A model generated the notes under the pieces. The model had not been told where the DNA came from, did no database searches, and worked only from the letters and a program-made list of their open reading frames with translations. The translations under genes were made by a program, and so were the position numbers. This document shows, piece after piece, positions 22,394-34,229 of a stretch of 64,000 bases of DNA. Position 1 is the first letter of the stretch; every line of letters begins with the position of its first letter. Source of the DNA: Solenopsis invicta (lineage: Eukaryota > Arthropoda > Insecta > Hymenoptera > Formicidae); contig NC_052668.1 in assembly GCF_016802725.1 (NCBI RefSeq), forward strand, positions 9,798,501 through 9,862,500, read 5' to 3'.

Positions 22394-22462
22394 GCATCGT
22401 GGCTCAGTGGTATCATGCCGCCTGACTTATTGCGAAAGAAATTGCATCCAGGTCTTTCCTTC
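22394..22462 (+). other. tRNA-like fragment, probably a pseudogene or SINE head
   Basis: Begins GCATCGTGGCTCAGTGGTAT, close to the 5' end of a glycine-type tRNA; TGGCTCAGTGG at 22400-22410 fits the pol III A box. A cloverleaf does not follow: the anticodon region and the B box position (GGTCTTTCC near 22451) are degraded and the acceptor does not close. It is either a decayed tRNA or the head of a tRNA-derived SINE. Confidence 0.25.
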
Positions 22463-22503
22463 AAGAAAGAAACTAGAGAAACACGTTACCATTTACCTTA
22501 CTT

Positions 22504-23666
22504 GGGAAAAAATATCTCTTATTTGTTCATATTGATAAATATATATTACATATAATCATGTAAGAAATGGAAGTGTGATCTTGAATAATCTTATTCGGAT
22601 ATATATGAGAATATATTGATTATATTATTCTTATAAATCCTATTTAAGTATAGTCTTATATGTATAGCCATATATGAACTTATATTCTTGTATATTATCA
22701 TTATTATCAGAGTGGATTATGTGAAAGTATTATATATTTATACGAGCAAGTGTAATCACATATGAACAAATATTTGGATCTATTCATACGTTTGTTAAGT
22801 GTTACACGATATTCTCCTAGTATATTATTACAATTTCTAAATTATAAGATATGTAAATAATAAAATTACAATTAGTTATGAAATAAAAAATTTATTGTGT
22901 AATATATTTTTTTACAACGTTTAATTGTTTAAAAATATTTTGTATTTTAATATTTTATATATATTTGTATACTAGCTGTGCCCCGCCACGTGTTGCTGTG
23001 GCTCAGTCTGGTTAAATGGAGAAGTAAGAAAAGAGAAAGCGCGGTATACAATTTTTATATAAAAACACGCGCGTATTCGAATGTAACGTTGTGTTAAAAT
23101 TTCAAAGCATTCATTGAAGTACTTTCTTCAAAGATTTAAGATTTTGAACAAACGAACGTTTACATTTTTATTTATATAGATTTGTATAGCATTACATGCA
23201 TACATCATAAATTGCGTTCTTTATGTGACGTGACATTTAACTGTCAACTATCTAATTCTTACGAGTTTTAAAATTTAATAATAACTATCAATTGATATTA
23301 TTCATAATAAACAGTAAAATTACGTATAATAATTTATAAAAATTGCTATTTAATTCCTATATTGTTATAATAGATATGTATATATAATTCTTATAATAAA
23401 ATATGTTAATCGTATTATTATTTAGCAAACATGCATTGTATAATTTTAATTAAAAATATATAATCATATATGAATCTGTCATATAGGATTATATGTGATT
23501 AAATTACAATACAATACCTCAAATTATAAACTTATTTAAATATAGTATGTATGACCGAATATGGCCTTAATAACCTTATATAATCATGTACAACCATATA
23601 AGCTTTTTTGACCAAAAATCATATAAGATCACTTCTTATATGAACATATAAAAGATATTTTTTCCC
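22504..23666. mobile_element. 1.16-kb inverted-repeat element
   Basis: The ends match in inverted orientation: GGGAAAAAATATCTCTTATT at 22504 and, read from the right end at 23666, GGGAAAAAATATCTTTTATA; both continue with GTTCATAT. Further inside, CATATAATCATGTA on the left mirrors TACATGATTATATAAG on the right. The interior is made of TATATG-type words and has no transposase frame. A clear target duplication is not visible. A distinct repeat (22972-23183) sits inside and may be a later insertion. Class not assigned. Confidence 0.65.
22972..23183 (+). repeat. inserted repeat starting TACTAGCTGTGCCCCGCC
   Basis: The unit begins TACTAGCTGTGCCCCGCCAC, is much more GC-rich than its host element, then runs through GCGCGGTATACAATTTTTAT to a TTATATAGATT end. 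Short repeats with this kind of 5' end and a TATATAGATT tail are widespread in insects; I cannot name the family with certainty. No coding capacity. Position inside the AT-rich element suggests a secondary insertion. Confidence 0.5.
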
Positions 23667-25214
23667 CGGATATTTCCTTTACTATCTTTTCTTTTTGTTC
23701 AACATGCATTTCAATTATTCAAACATAACGATGAGATTATTTTGATATGTTGCATCTTTGATCGGAATAGAAGCATTGATTTAAAAAACGTGGCTGACAA
23801 AATACGAAATAGCGCGTTGACAGCTCGCCGTACTCTTTCAAGCTCCTATCCACCTACTCTCCCTTACACATAAAGCATTATAGCCATCATCACTTAAGTC
23901 AGGGACCTCGATGAGAACGCGCCGTCGTGCACTACGGGGTGTCCCGAAAACTCGCGTCCATCATCTTTTCATACCCGTCATTTGCTTCTTATATGCGCCC
24001 TGGCCGCGGTCCGGTGTCCATCCCTTGGCGGCGGAGATTAATGAGAGGCGACTGGGCCTTTAATTTTGCTTTCATTAATTCGGTAGGCCGGTGATTATAT
24101 ATTGAGGGGTTGCCTCGTAAAAGGGATAGCCCGTAATGAAATGTGCGTCGATGGTTTTTTTTATCAAAGGCACGCGGCAACCGCTGGTAATTAATATTTG
24201 TATACATCCGAGCACTGTGTTATTTACGCGCGCATGGATCGGACAGCTTCCGATGTGTCAACAATTTGGCGCACATTGACGAAAAAGTGGCGTCTCCTTC
24301 AGTAGCGTTATCTCTCAAGAATAATAATTTTCTCTTCGCGAGATTCACTCAAAATGATACGTTTCGACGACGAGAAGTGACGACGAGAGTTTTTACGTTT
24401 CGTACTGAGAAATTCGTTCGTAGCGAACAAGTATGACGCTGACTTCACGAGTTCATGGTACTCGGATAACCCTGTGACGCTGTCGCGGAGAAACGGCAAA
24501 AACGCCGAGAGCAGATGCGAGAAGAAACGCGACGTATAGTCAGGGGCGAGATTTAAATCGCGCGTGCTGACTCGGCTCGGCCATTAATCGCCGTCACCGC
24601 GCTAATTTTCGGCCGGCCGGGCCGCGCAAATACGCTCCCTCAGGTGACTTCTTGCAAGCGACACATTTCTTCTTCGAAGAAAAATGATGTCTCGTCTTAT
24701 TTTGTTCGTTAATCCTTGAATATGCGTCTTTCCTTTCTAAGAGTAGCCGAGGATAACGAGGGCATGACTATGATAAACGCGATCATAAAACCCTCGCATT
24801 CTCACATTGTCGCTCATCATTTTTACTCGCGCCCTTTTAAATAAAATTTTTATAAAAGTTTCTGTTGCGATTCATTATAGATAGTAATACGATCAAACGT
24901 CAAAAGAATTTTTTTCGCTCCTATACTTGTATTTCATCCGTAGTTCACTCTTCCACAGAAATTAAGTCGTGATTAAACGATCACCCTTCCTCTTAGATCA
25001 AAGTTATCTAGATCAATTGTGTCGAAAGTTCAAAGGAAGTTGTACGCGTCGATGCGTCGCGGCTTAAGTGTCCCGCGCTGCGCTCCTGACATGTTCCAAT
25101 TATATGCGAGAAACGACCCGAAACAGGTTCCACGGCGGAATGTACACATAATTTCCCGCCCCAATGCCAGTAAAGGAGCAGGCTACGATTTTATAAGAGC
25201 CGCGCCTTCTTAGC
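23667..25214. other. CpG-rich DNA, no gene recognised
   Basis: CpG-rich from about 23800, including GGCCGGCCGGGCCGCGC near 24611. At 23936-23953 GGGGTGTCCCGAAAAC looks like the outer end of a mariner-type transposon, but no partner end is seen within several kb. Frames at 23989-24207 and 24308-24499 (minus) and 25019-25213 (plus) have no recognisable domain. Candidate regulatory DNA. Confidence 0.35.
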
Positions 25215-26269
25215 GCCTTTTTCTATGTTTTGCCCCCGCGCATGTCTCTCCCTTCGGAGCGTGGAGCCTTTTCCCACTGGAATCTGGAAGCCATGACACG
25301 CTCTTTCCTTCTCTCTTTCCCCCTTCCCTCTCTTCCTCCTTCCCTCCTCTCTTTATTCCACCTCATGGTATTTTGTTATTCCTCCCTTTTTCTTCGACCA
25401 CTCTCTTCATCTCTCTCTCTTATCGTTCTCCGGGGTATCGCGATCCCTAAGCAAAGTCACACAGGCGCATAACAAGGAATCCTACGACTTTATAGCCGGC
25501 GGACGGCAGCACCGAGCTTTTATTGGTCCGCGCTTCAGCCGATTAATGGCTTTGTGGATCCAGATCCGCCGAGTGTTCACGCACAACTTCTTCATTTTAC
25601 CACGTCGTTCCTGTAATGTGCGCTCGCGTCTGCACATTTACTTACTACTACGTTGGTTTCGATGTCATTGCTAGTCATAGGACAAGGATCAAGTTTATCC
25701 GATGCCACTATTATAAGATTTTTGCTAGCGGAATAACTATACGTTTTTTACCACGATGTTTCTCTATTCTATTTGCATCATAATTTTACGATATTAAATA
25801 CATGCGATTCTCATGCAATTGAGAATTAATTCGTGATTCTCCTCGAAGGTTAAATGACAGTTTCAGCAGCGTGTCACCCAGTTGTACGCGTGAACAAGAA
25901 TTAATCTTTATTGCGATAACAATGTTGTGAATAAGAAATAAAAGCGCGAGGAGAAACGAGACACGAAACGAGTCAGTGATAATTAACCGTTTAACGATTA
26001 CACCGATTTCCCCCTCCCCCTCTCCCCTCCCCCCCCGTTTGGATTCCCCCGCCGCCAGCGTGGAGGTCCTCCGGAGTGGAGCGAAGAGCAAAGTTAGCTA
26101 TCCTCCGACGATATACGCGTTCTGTGCGCGAGAATGTCGAGCGAGCAGCGCGAAGCGGCAAGTATTATAGGTACGAGCGAACGAGGGAGTCGTGAGTACA
26201 ACATCATCAAAGGCAGACCTCTTGGTCGGCGGGTTCCTTCGTCCGTTCCTTTCGTATAATAAAGACGCG
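25215..26269. other. pyrimidine-rich patch then mixed DNA
   Basis: 25305-25440 is a CT-rich tract; 26005-26050 is C-rich (CCCCCTCCCCC-type). Frames at 25230-25472 plus and 25786-26091 minus are composition-driven. No gene. Confidence 0.5.
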
Positions 26270-26385
26270 TTCTGCCGCGCACTACTCCGATGCTCACCCT
26301 CTCCTCTTGTTCTCTCTGTCTCTCTCTCTCTCTCTTTCTCTCACACATGCACATGCTCGCGCACACTCGCGCGCACGCACACGCG

Positions 26386-26428
<43 letters not shown>

Positions 26429-26860
26429 ACACCCTCCTTCTCTTATTTTCTTTCTGTCTCGCTTTATCTGCCATCCTCATTCCTACTTCTGTTCGCGAGT
26501 GTCGTCTTGCTTTCTCCTTCTATCTCCTCTTCTCTTCCTTTTCTCTCTCTTCTTTCTTAATAAATGTCTCTTTCTACTTTCTGCTCTTCTCTCCGTCTTT
26601 ACTTCAGTCTTTTTGCGTACGTTTCTTTCTTTCTCTTTCCTTCTCTTTCGCGCGTATCTTTATCTCGTTTTTTCCACCCGCTTTGCTCCACTAGTGGTCC
26701 TTTCGTACATCCTTTTCTTTCTCAGCCAGTTTCATTCGTCTTCTTGCGCGTCCTCTTCTCTCTTTCGTTCTTGCTGCCTCTTCCCCTCCTTCTCTTCTTC
26801 CATCTCTTTCTTTTCACTCCAAGCTTTTTCCCCTCTCACCCGCGCCCGGTCGCCCGCAGC
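26270..26860. repeat. long polypyrimidine tract with embedded CT and CA microsatellites
   Basis: Nearly 600 bases of strongly pyrimidine-biased plus strand, including (CT)n at about 26311-26341, a CA/CG block at 26342-26388 and a (CA)n run at 26390-26427, continuing as TTTCTCTTTCC-type sequence to about 26825. The overlapping 134-, 218- and 145-residue serine/leucine/phenylalanine-rich frames are translations of this tract. It ends in CCCGCAG at about 26852-26858, which resembles a 3' splice site. Confidence 0.85.
26390..26427. repeat. (CA)n microsatellite
   Basis: About 18 CA dinucleotides. The 128-residue opposite-strand frame with VCVCVC is a translation of this repeat. Confidence 0.95.
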
Positions 26861-28750
26861 GCGGGTATCCGAGGTATTTTTGAACCGGTCCACGACGGGA
26901 GGCTGCTACAGGGCCGCACTGTTCTCCAGCCATGCTCCAAAATCTTTGGAACGAAGGAATTGATCAAGAAATTAAATCCGTCCGAGAATTTAAATCGTTA
27001 GAAAACCGTTTGACCATGGTTATATTAAGTATATTAGCACACTGGAATACAATAGTGTATTAAAGAAATCATTTAAATTTTATGTAATAAATAAAACTAA
27101 GTAAACAATAAAATGGCAGATGTAAAATAATAAAATTTCTATTATATTTACATGGACATAGATACATGTTCAAAACAAACTCGATAACGCAACGTGTACG
27201 AAGCTGTAACGTTCGACAAAGCAGCGGCTAGCATAGTAACGCATAAAGCCGCAACGTACTATCAAATTACGGATGAATTATTGAACGCAGCTGTTGATCA
27301 AAAGAAACCGCTCACACGCGGCAGTATTCAGGTGCATACAACATCTTACGTGCTGAGATGGGAAAATGTTCAGAATAGCCGATAGTTTCAAAGTAACAAT
27401 TCACAAAAGGTCATCTTTACCTAATATTTATCCAACATCTTTAAACAGACGACGGAAGTTCTCTCTCTCTTCTGTGGTTCGAAAAAAGTGAGTTCAGAGT
27501 TTAATGTGCTATATGTAAAATTTCAAATTTTGAAAGAATATTTGATCAAGTCGAAATATATGGAGAGAAAAAAAAGAAAAGGAAGAAGAAAGGGAGAGCA
27601 GTAGCGTCTATCTTAATTTGCCAAGTCGAGATAATACAATAATCTGACAATGACAATAAAGACGCCAAATAAAAAAAAAGTTTATTATTCCGTCAACCCT
27701 TGCTTTTTCTCGCGACGCTCGCCTTTATCTCGTTTTTAGTGTCGGAAACTAATTGGACACTCCCGGCGACGTGTCGTTACCGCGACGCTTGTAATTTTTG
27801 TTGAACTGGTTTGTCCGAATGAAAAACTGACATTACATGGGATAGTCTTTCTGGAGGTGGTCGTATTGATTTCTTAATATTCAACCATTCAAATCCGTAT
27901 TATTTTGGGAGAAGTCAATTACGTAACAAGCCGTATGATTCATGCAATCACACCTGTGTAACATTTTAACGGACTCAAAATACTATCCAATTCTTTTTAA
28001 GTCAAATCGAGCGCTGTTATATAGTGAAATTGCATGAATTTTAAACGATTATCCTCAATGAAAGGAGAGTATTCCAAATAATCACGAGTAACGTAGCTGT
28101 ATAACGTACAAGAATTCTCTTTGATGCAGCATCGAATGCAAATATCTTCCCTTGTTAATTTCGTTCTTATATCTGTAATACACGCTACATGTTTACTCTT
28201 TCGTCCACTCCATGACGCATAATAAATCAACCAATATTTTGTAAGAACTATAAGTCGTTTATAAACATATTATATAACATAAATTAGAAAAGACGATATA
28301 TAGGGGATACTTTTTCACAGGATGTTGAGTAACTTTCATTATAATATTGTCTCACGATTTACATAAAAATTTGTAGTTTATAACTATCCTAGGTGTCCAT
28401 GGATTAATATTAAATAGATTAATATTAAATACAATCTCGAGTTTATCATTCATCTCTGTCTCGAGTAATGTAATTACCGATCGACGGGACTAATTACGTT
28501 AAAATTACAGCGTTGGCAATCGCGGATAAGCTCATTCAATAACGCGTTGTTACGATAAGACTGACTTATGAGCCCTGATAAATCGATCGGCGTCTATTTT
28601 CCATCACCGTTAATTGATCTCTGTCGAAGGGCAACATTTTCCGTCATACGTTCTCTTGAACGAACAACAACGGCGCCATGATAGCAACGGGGTCCGACGT
28701 TTGATTTCGATTCGACCTCCCGCTCGCGCACGAATTACGTTAGAACTCTA
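26861..28750. other. mostly AT-rich DNA, no gene recognised
   Basis: A 44-codon frame starts at the ATG at 26931 just after the polypyrimidine tract and acceptor-like site, and a 63-residue frame lies at 27194-27385; neither has a known domain. 28470-28740 has balanced GC with many CGATCG/ACGTTA words and may be regulatory. The rest is AT-rich. Confidence 0.45.
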
Positions 28751-28846
28751 CAGGTGGTATCAATAAGTCTTAAGATGCGGAGTATCGTGTTTCAAATATA
28801 TCATTGCTCGTTGAAATGAGAGCTGCAGTATACATATAAGTATTAA
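28751..28846 (+). repeat. local duplication, unit 1 (E-box containing)
   Basis: Begins CAGGTGGTATCAATAAGTCT and continues GCGGAGTATCGTGTTTCAAA, then GCAGTATA and AGTATTAA. Unit 2 at 29177-29279 has the same order with substitutions. Both start with CAGGTG, an E-box that snail-type and bHLH factors can bind. It is a diverged direct duplication or a short dispersed repeat; function is inference. Confidence 0.6.
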
Positions 28847-29176
28847 GAAGTATTCTCGTGTAAATAAAAGTATTAATGCTTATGGGAATGATAAGTTTAT
28901 CACGTTGGATTAAAGCTGGATTAAATTTCCATCAAAATATCTCGGATATCGCTACTTTATTCTTCGATGTTGACTTATTCTATCACAATCACGTAATCAA
29001 AAATAGTTGAAAACTATAATTTTGCATACACAAAGATACTTCCTCGCAGCTCTCACTTATTGTCTCACTGAATATCATGCGTTATTACGCGGTATCCTTC
29101 TGCCAATCACGCTCGTTTAATTTCTTTTCCTCGCGTACCATCTTGCTGTATGAAATGTTTGGATGTTAAGACTCAA
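28847..29176. other. spacer between the two duplicated units
   Basis: AT-rich to balanced DNA; no gene and no clear similarity to other parts of the window. Confidence 0.5.
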
Positions 29177-29279
29177 CAGGTGGTATCAACGAGTCTGCGA
29201 GGTGCAGAATATCTCGTTTCAAACCACACACTGTTACTCAAGCACTGTGCCTGCTGTGTGCAGTATAATAGTAATTAAC
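29177..29279 (+). repeat. local duplication, unit 2 (E-box containing)
   Basis: Begins CAGGTGGTATCAACGAGTCT and continues GGTGCAGAATATCTCGTTTC, then GTGCAGTATAATAGTAATTAA. Same element order as unit 1, about 426 bp apart start to start. Confidence 0.6.
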
Positions 29280-30799
29280 GCCGTGAGACTGTTAAAATAT
29301 CGCAGATATTCCACAGTATAGTCGTTGACACGTACAATAAACACCGAGTATGCAGCAACACAACTACGGGAAGGCCATCTTTAGTTCGCCAAAGACTCGG
29401 GGGAAAAAGTCTAAATAAACTGTGCAACAGCATTTATTTTACCTTATGATGCAGCGAGAAATGTGCATCAGTATTTCGATCAGATTTGTGCTTTAATAAG
29501 TTTATGTGTCATATAAATCTTGCACTATGCAACGTTTGCTTGTTATTATTTTAATCCAAATTGTGTGGCTACACCATAACATTATTTTGCGACGAAGAAA
29601 TCTTATTTAATTATTTTGCATATCTTTGGAATATAATGCTTATTACAAAATATTTAGGAAGTAATCTCATCGTTCAGAATAAATATAAAGTGTCCGAGAC
29701 TTTGCGTGACACTCATTAATGGCAAACGTCAAAGATTATTTTCAGACGAAAATCCTGGTATTAAAATGTTAAGGTTACAGTAGTTTTTAAATGAACCTGT
29801 ATATAACCAATATAATCATATCAAAACGGAAAACACATCACGCATTTTACCTGTTAAATGTATTAAAATTGATAAAATATATATTTTAACCAGTCGCATA
29901 AGAATTGGTAATCTTGTACGATTATATGCATCTCATCATCGTTCTATATGATTCAAAAACTTTTCGAGACACCTCGCAATAAAGCATTTGTTCCTTCGTG
30001 CACCTCATGCGAGTCAGCATTTACCGCACCACGGGACAGTTTCCAGTTTGCGAATATTCAAGTCGGCCATGTCTCGAGTGTCCCTATAGTGCTTGCACAA
30101 ATGATTTCGTTGAATTTGTATAAGAAAGAGGGAGAGAAAAAAGGAGAGTGTCCAAAGAGTCCTCGACATAAACTAGCGCGTGGTTCTTAAGAAAGTCTGA
30201 ATCAGACGATGTTGAGCACCACTGGATATAATTATGACATCTAATTAGGTTTTTAGCGGTTGGCGGCTGCTTCGGGCCTCTGCGGCAGCCATCCAGGACT
30301 CGAGAGTCTGGAGTCGAGGTCTTTTTTTTCGTGAAGCCACTCTGGTTCTGGACTCTGGGTTCACCCGTTCCCCGGTGCTTGCCGTTCCTCGCCGATAGAG
30401 ATTCCAAGCAACTTCCTTTGTTTTGTCCCGTTCTCTCCCTTTTTGCGCCGCGACTGATTCAATCGACTCCCGTATGTCGGCATGGCTGCCGCCGCGATGA
30501 CGATATCACCAACTAGTCTTCGCGAGAAGTCGACCTTCGTCTCGGCTTCATCTCAATGAAGTGTGGTTGGTTACTGGCAAAATGTTCATTCGATTTTCAT
30601 CAATTCTGCACCCTCCAAATTGAACCGGTTCATTCGTCAAGAAGAAGAAAAGAAGTGCTACGAGGACATGAACGCTATCAGAAGAATGACACACCGTAAA
30701 TGCGATAACGACGATGCATCGTGACAAGTGTATTGCTTAAATATCATTGATGATATATTTTTTTTTGCGTGTCTTTATTTCGTATGTACGGATATACCT
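29280..30799. other. no gene recognised
   Basis: 29280-29940 is AT-rich. 29948-30190 plus, 30084-30407 minus and 30331-30516 plus are overlapping frames without a known domain. 30240-30560 is GC-richer with CTGCGGCAGCC-type words. A regulatory role is possible, nothing more. Confidence 0.45.
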
Positions 30800-31930
30800 T
30801 GCGATGCAACGTAAGGTATGAAGAAACGAGAAGCAGACGGTGACGCAGGACAAGGAGGAGGTGCAGAGGGAGGTGAGACGACTCCTGGAGGATTAGCATT
30901 GGAACGTGAAAAAGTCTTGTTAGATGGCGGTGGTACCCGTTCGTTCCGAGACGTCATTAGGGCACGCCACGTGAAGCCGAGAGGCCCCGAGATCGGGACG
31001 CGATAACGGAGGAGCGAAAGGGAGGAGACGAAGACGATCCTCGAAGAAGATGGAGAAAGAATAGGTAGGGGAGAGGGCCCGGGTCCGATGGGGTCCAGGT
31101 GAAACGGAGAGAAGAGAGAGGGCTGAGGAGAGACGTGGAAGTTGGAGCGGTGGAAGTAGAGACAAGGGAGGAGGGAGATGCCGAACCGAGAAGGAGTGAA
31201 AGAGGTACGAGACGAAGAGTGATTGAGCTGTAGTCGATCTTGCTGTCCTGTCGAAGTCTCGAATGTCTTGATGCCAAGCAGTCGAAGATCGAGTTCGCTC
31301 TCGATACGAGAGGGAGGAGAGGGTTTTCTTTTCTCCTTTTCTCTTTCTCTGGCATTCTTCCGCCACTGCGCCCTTCTCTCTGTTTCCTCACCCCTTTCTT
31401 TGCCGTCCACTTAGCTTCTTTCGCTGGCACTACTACAATAAAACGTCTTGCATGCATGCGTGCGTGCGTGCGTGCAGTCTCGCTCGAAACAGAAGACACA
31501 ATCATAGATAATGAGATAATTGAGCCAAACTTAAGGCAGGAACTTGTGATTTCCGCGGAAGATCAGTTTCGGGTAGATGTAAGCAGAATTTTTGGTTTCC
31601 GGTCGATTCGCGGACGCATCGTTGGACACGTTCGATCGGCGCTGCCCTGCAGATTCGAATCTCGTGCGGTGCCCCACCTCGATAATGTCTTTCTTTGTTG
31701 GCGCGTATCCTGGTATACCGGCACGTGAAATTCCTGCATCCACAAGCACACATGTACACGAAACACGCGCACTACCACGTGGCTCACGAATACCTTTGCG
31801 CAATTTCGCACACATCCCGAAGCGGGCGCCTCTTCCTCCTTTTGCTTAAGAACGCTGCCGGACCAACGTGAGAGAGACTTGGCACGCCCCTCCGTATCTC
31901 CGATAATTACAGAGTAGGGCATCCAAATTT
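30800..31930. other. GC-rich, strand-asymmetric block
   Basis: 30820-31230 is GA/GGA-rich on the plus strand and 31310-31425 switches to CT-rich. All long frames here (up to 211 residues on the minus strand) overlap on both strands in several registers and are serine-, proline- or arginine-rich, as expected from this composition. No recognisable domain. Confidence 0.55.
31449..31476. repeat. (TGCG)n / (CATG) short tandem repeat
   Basis: CATGCATGCGTGCGTGCGTG: two CATG followed by about four to five TGCG units. Confidence 0.8.
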
Positions 31931-34198
31931 ATAATGTCCTTGCTAACTATCGGGCACTCCTACGGAGTTTAAGACAAAAAGAAAGGGAGAGGGAAGGGGA
32001 TAGGACGAGAGGTTCAAAAAGGAAGATGTCCTCGAAGACCCTCCTGAGTGATGGTGATCATCTTAACTCTCTCTCACTCTCGCTTCGCGCTTCTTATAAA
32101 TTGTTTCGGTGAGAGGTCAGCGACTACCGTTCGCACGAAGAACGGCGGCGGTAAAATACTTTTTAATCATCTAATATGTTTCATTACCAAAGTAAGAAAG
32201 AACTACTTGATTGTATTATGAGCCATAAAGTCACTGTAAGTTTATGACGAGTGGTCCGTAAGTAAATTATAGAAGAATAAAAGTGATTGCCGTTAGCCAA
32301 AAGAAGATAGTGTCTTGCGAAATCGTCTATCGCAACGAGGATATCGCGCGAAATTAAATGCGAACACCCGGTACGTAATATATCGGCGTGCAGCGGGCGG
32401 CGAGCGGTGGACGGCGGGCACCTGCTAAGAAAGAAAACTCACGAAGGGATACGATAAAGGGGGATGATTGTGATCTGAGACTCCGAACGCGATAGAGCCA
32501 TAGATCATCGCGGACCCAGGCCGGCCCCGACTTTGCTCGCTCCTCTCCCTCGGGGGGTACCATTCGAGGAGCATCACGATGTATGCGCAGGGCCGCATTC
32601 AACAGCGCAGAATCTTTTCTCCCTCAGTCTCCAGAGACTCGTGCGAATCTGCCTCAAGTAAAATGTAAAGGTTCGAGATTAAATAATGACGCGAAATACG
32701 CTATTCGGAGCATGGGTGACATTTTAATTATACGTGATTGAATCTATCTTCGCTTTGTACGATTTATCAAACGATCACGGCGATTGAAGACGACATTCGT
32801 GATAATTATAACATCGTCTTGTCTCGCGTGGCAGCTTCTGAATGTGGTCTAACAATCCAATCGGTCGTCCCGATAAGTCTGTTTACAAACTCGTGACAGC
32901 TTATTCGTTGTCATTTGCACTTCATTTAAACTGTTAGTTTGTCGGTCGTCGCTTTTTCTCGATTTGTACCGCTAATAATATAATATTAATGACAACCCTG
33001 CGGACTTGACGGAGAAATATCGCACAGTAGATACGCGATCGTGTCTCAAGGAAGTGGTCGCTCATTCTGTCGTGATAACGGCGATCACGCTCGCTGAATG
33101 TCCGGACTCTATCCGCCGGCAATTGCGCGGCTCTGCAAGATCCGGGCCGGTAAATCGCAATACTATGTATTTTCTTACTCGCCGAAGTCGCGGTAACGAT
33201 AAAGCGTGTATCGCGAGTAATTCGCCCCGACGTGACGCGATTCGTCGGACAAAGACTCCTTGCCTTTTGCTGCACCGTATAAACGTCCTTCCATCTTGGT
33301 CGCGCGGTCTCTTTCGCCGCTCTCGTTTTCTCTCTCATCCTCTCTCTTTCTCTCTTGTTCTTCATCTCTTTTTCTCTTTCTCTGTGTCTTGCCCACGATG
33401 GTGTAACCGACGTTGCCACGTCTCCGCCGACGATGAGTGGTCGATGGAGAAAGGGCAATGCGATGAAGAAGGTCGCAGGGAGTTGATCGAAGGGAAGAGC
33501 CGTTAAGTCGGTAGCATCCAAGAAATGATCAGCAGCGAGCGAGACTCGATTGCTCGCTATTCCGCGCGATGATGCCAGAACCGGAAGCTGTCAGCCAATT
33601 TGCGAATCTCGACGTGAACATCATCATGAGCGCAGTACGAATGACCTATCGACTGCGATAATCTGCCAATTTAGATCATTTTTATGCAATACATCACTTT
33701 TACGAATGATAATGAAGAGACAATTACTTTATGATAATATATTTTATTATTTTGTATACGTACGAGCCTTTTTTAATTAAAGAAACGTACTCTCGTTAGT
33801 TAAAAATAATGAACATCTTCAGTGCATATTTCTGCAGAATGTCACATGTCCTTAAGATGTCCTAGCTTCGTGAAACGTGCAATCACGAGCAACTTTTAAA
33901 TGTAAAAACTTGTAGATTACTACGAATCCATTAGTACGTAATTCTGCTTGTAACGATATCGTTGATAAAGAAATGCATTCAAAAAGAATATTCGTGGCCC
34001 GGGCCGTTAACGTTGTAGTAATTTTTTCGGGCAAATTGCACAAGACGTATATAATATAACGTAGCAACGAAGGTGCGTTAAGATTTTACGATGATAAAAG
34101 GAGGAAGCAAAGGGATCGCGTCGCATTCCTGCTAATTGACTTTCTTGGCGTGCGAGAATCGACGAAGTATTTCGAGTCGCGGATTCCAAGACGACGGG
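31931..34198. other. CpG-rich DNA then AT-rich gap, no gene recognised
   Basis: 32340-33640 is CpG-rich with a CT tract at 33305-33385; the 195-residue minus-strand frame (32934-33521) and 166-residue plus-strand frame (33006-33506) overlap almost entirely and neither shows a domain. 33700-34080 is AT-rich. 32150-32340 shows nothing. Confidence 0.5.
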
Positions 34199-34203
34199 GT
34201 GGA

Positions 34204-34229
34204 GGGGCGGGGCGGGGCGGGGAGGGGGG
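34204..34229 (+). other. G-quadruplex-type G run
   Basis: Four GGGG tracts separated by single C bases, followed by A and a G6 tract: five consecutive G runs with one-base loops. This fits the strict G-quadruplex pattern. It is embedded in a CpG-rich block. The structure would form on the plus strand. Confidence 0.7.

Noticed and set aside
23936..23953. GGGGTGTCCCGAAAAC as a mariner-type terminus
   Set aside because: Only one end seen, no transposase or partner end nearby, so not called as an element.
26192..27001. Frames of 122-218 residues rich in L, S, F, H
   Set aside because: They translate CT and CA microsatellites in several registers at once; no domain and no codon pattern of a gene.
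30775..31505. 211-, 148- and 182-residue minus-strand frames
   Set aside because: Three overlapping registers on one strand plus frames on the other over GA/CT-rich DNA; serine/proline-rich composition follows the base content.
32934..33521. 195-residue minus-strand and 166-residue plus-strand frames
   Set aside because: They lie over each other in CpG-rich DNA with few stop codons; neither has family features.
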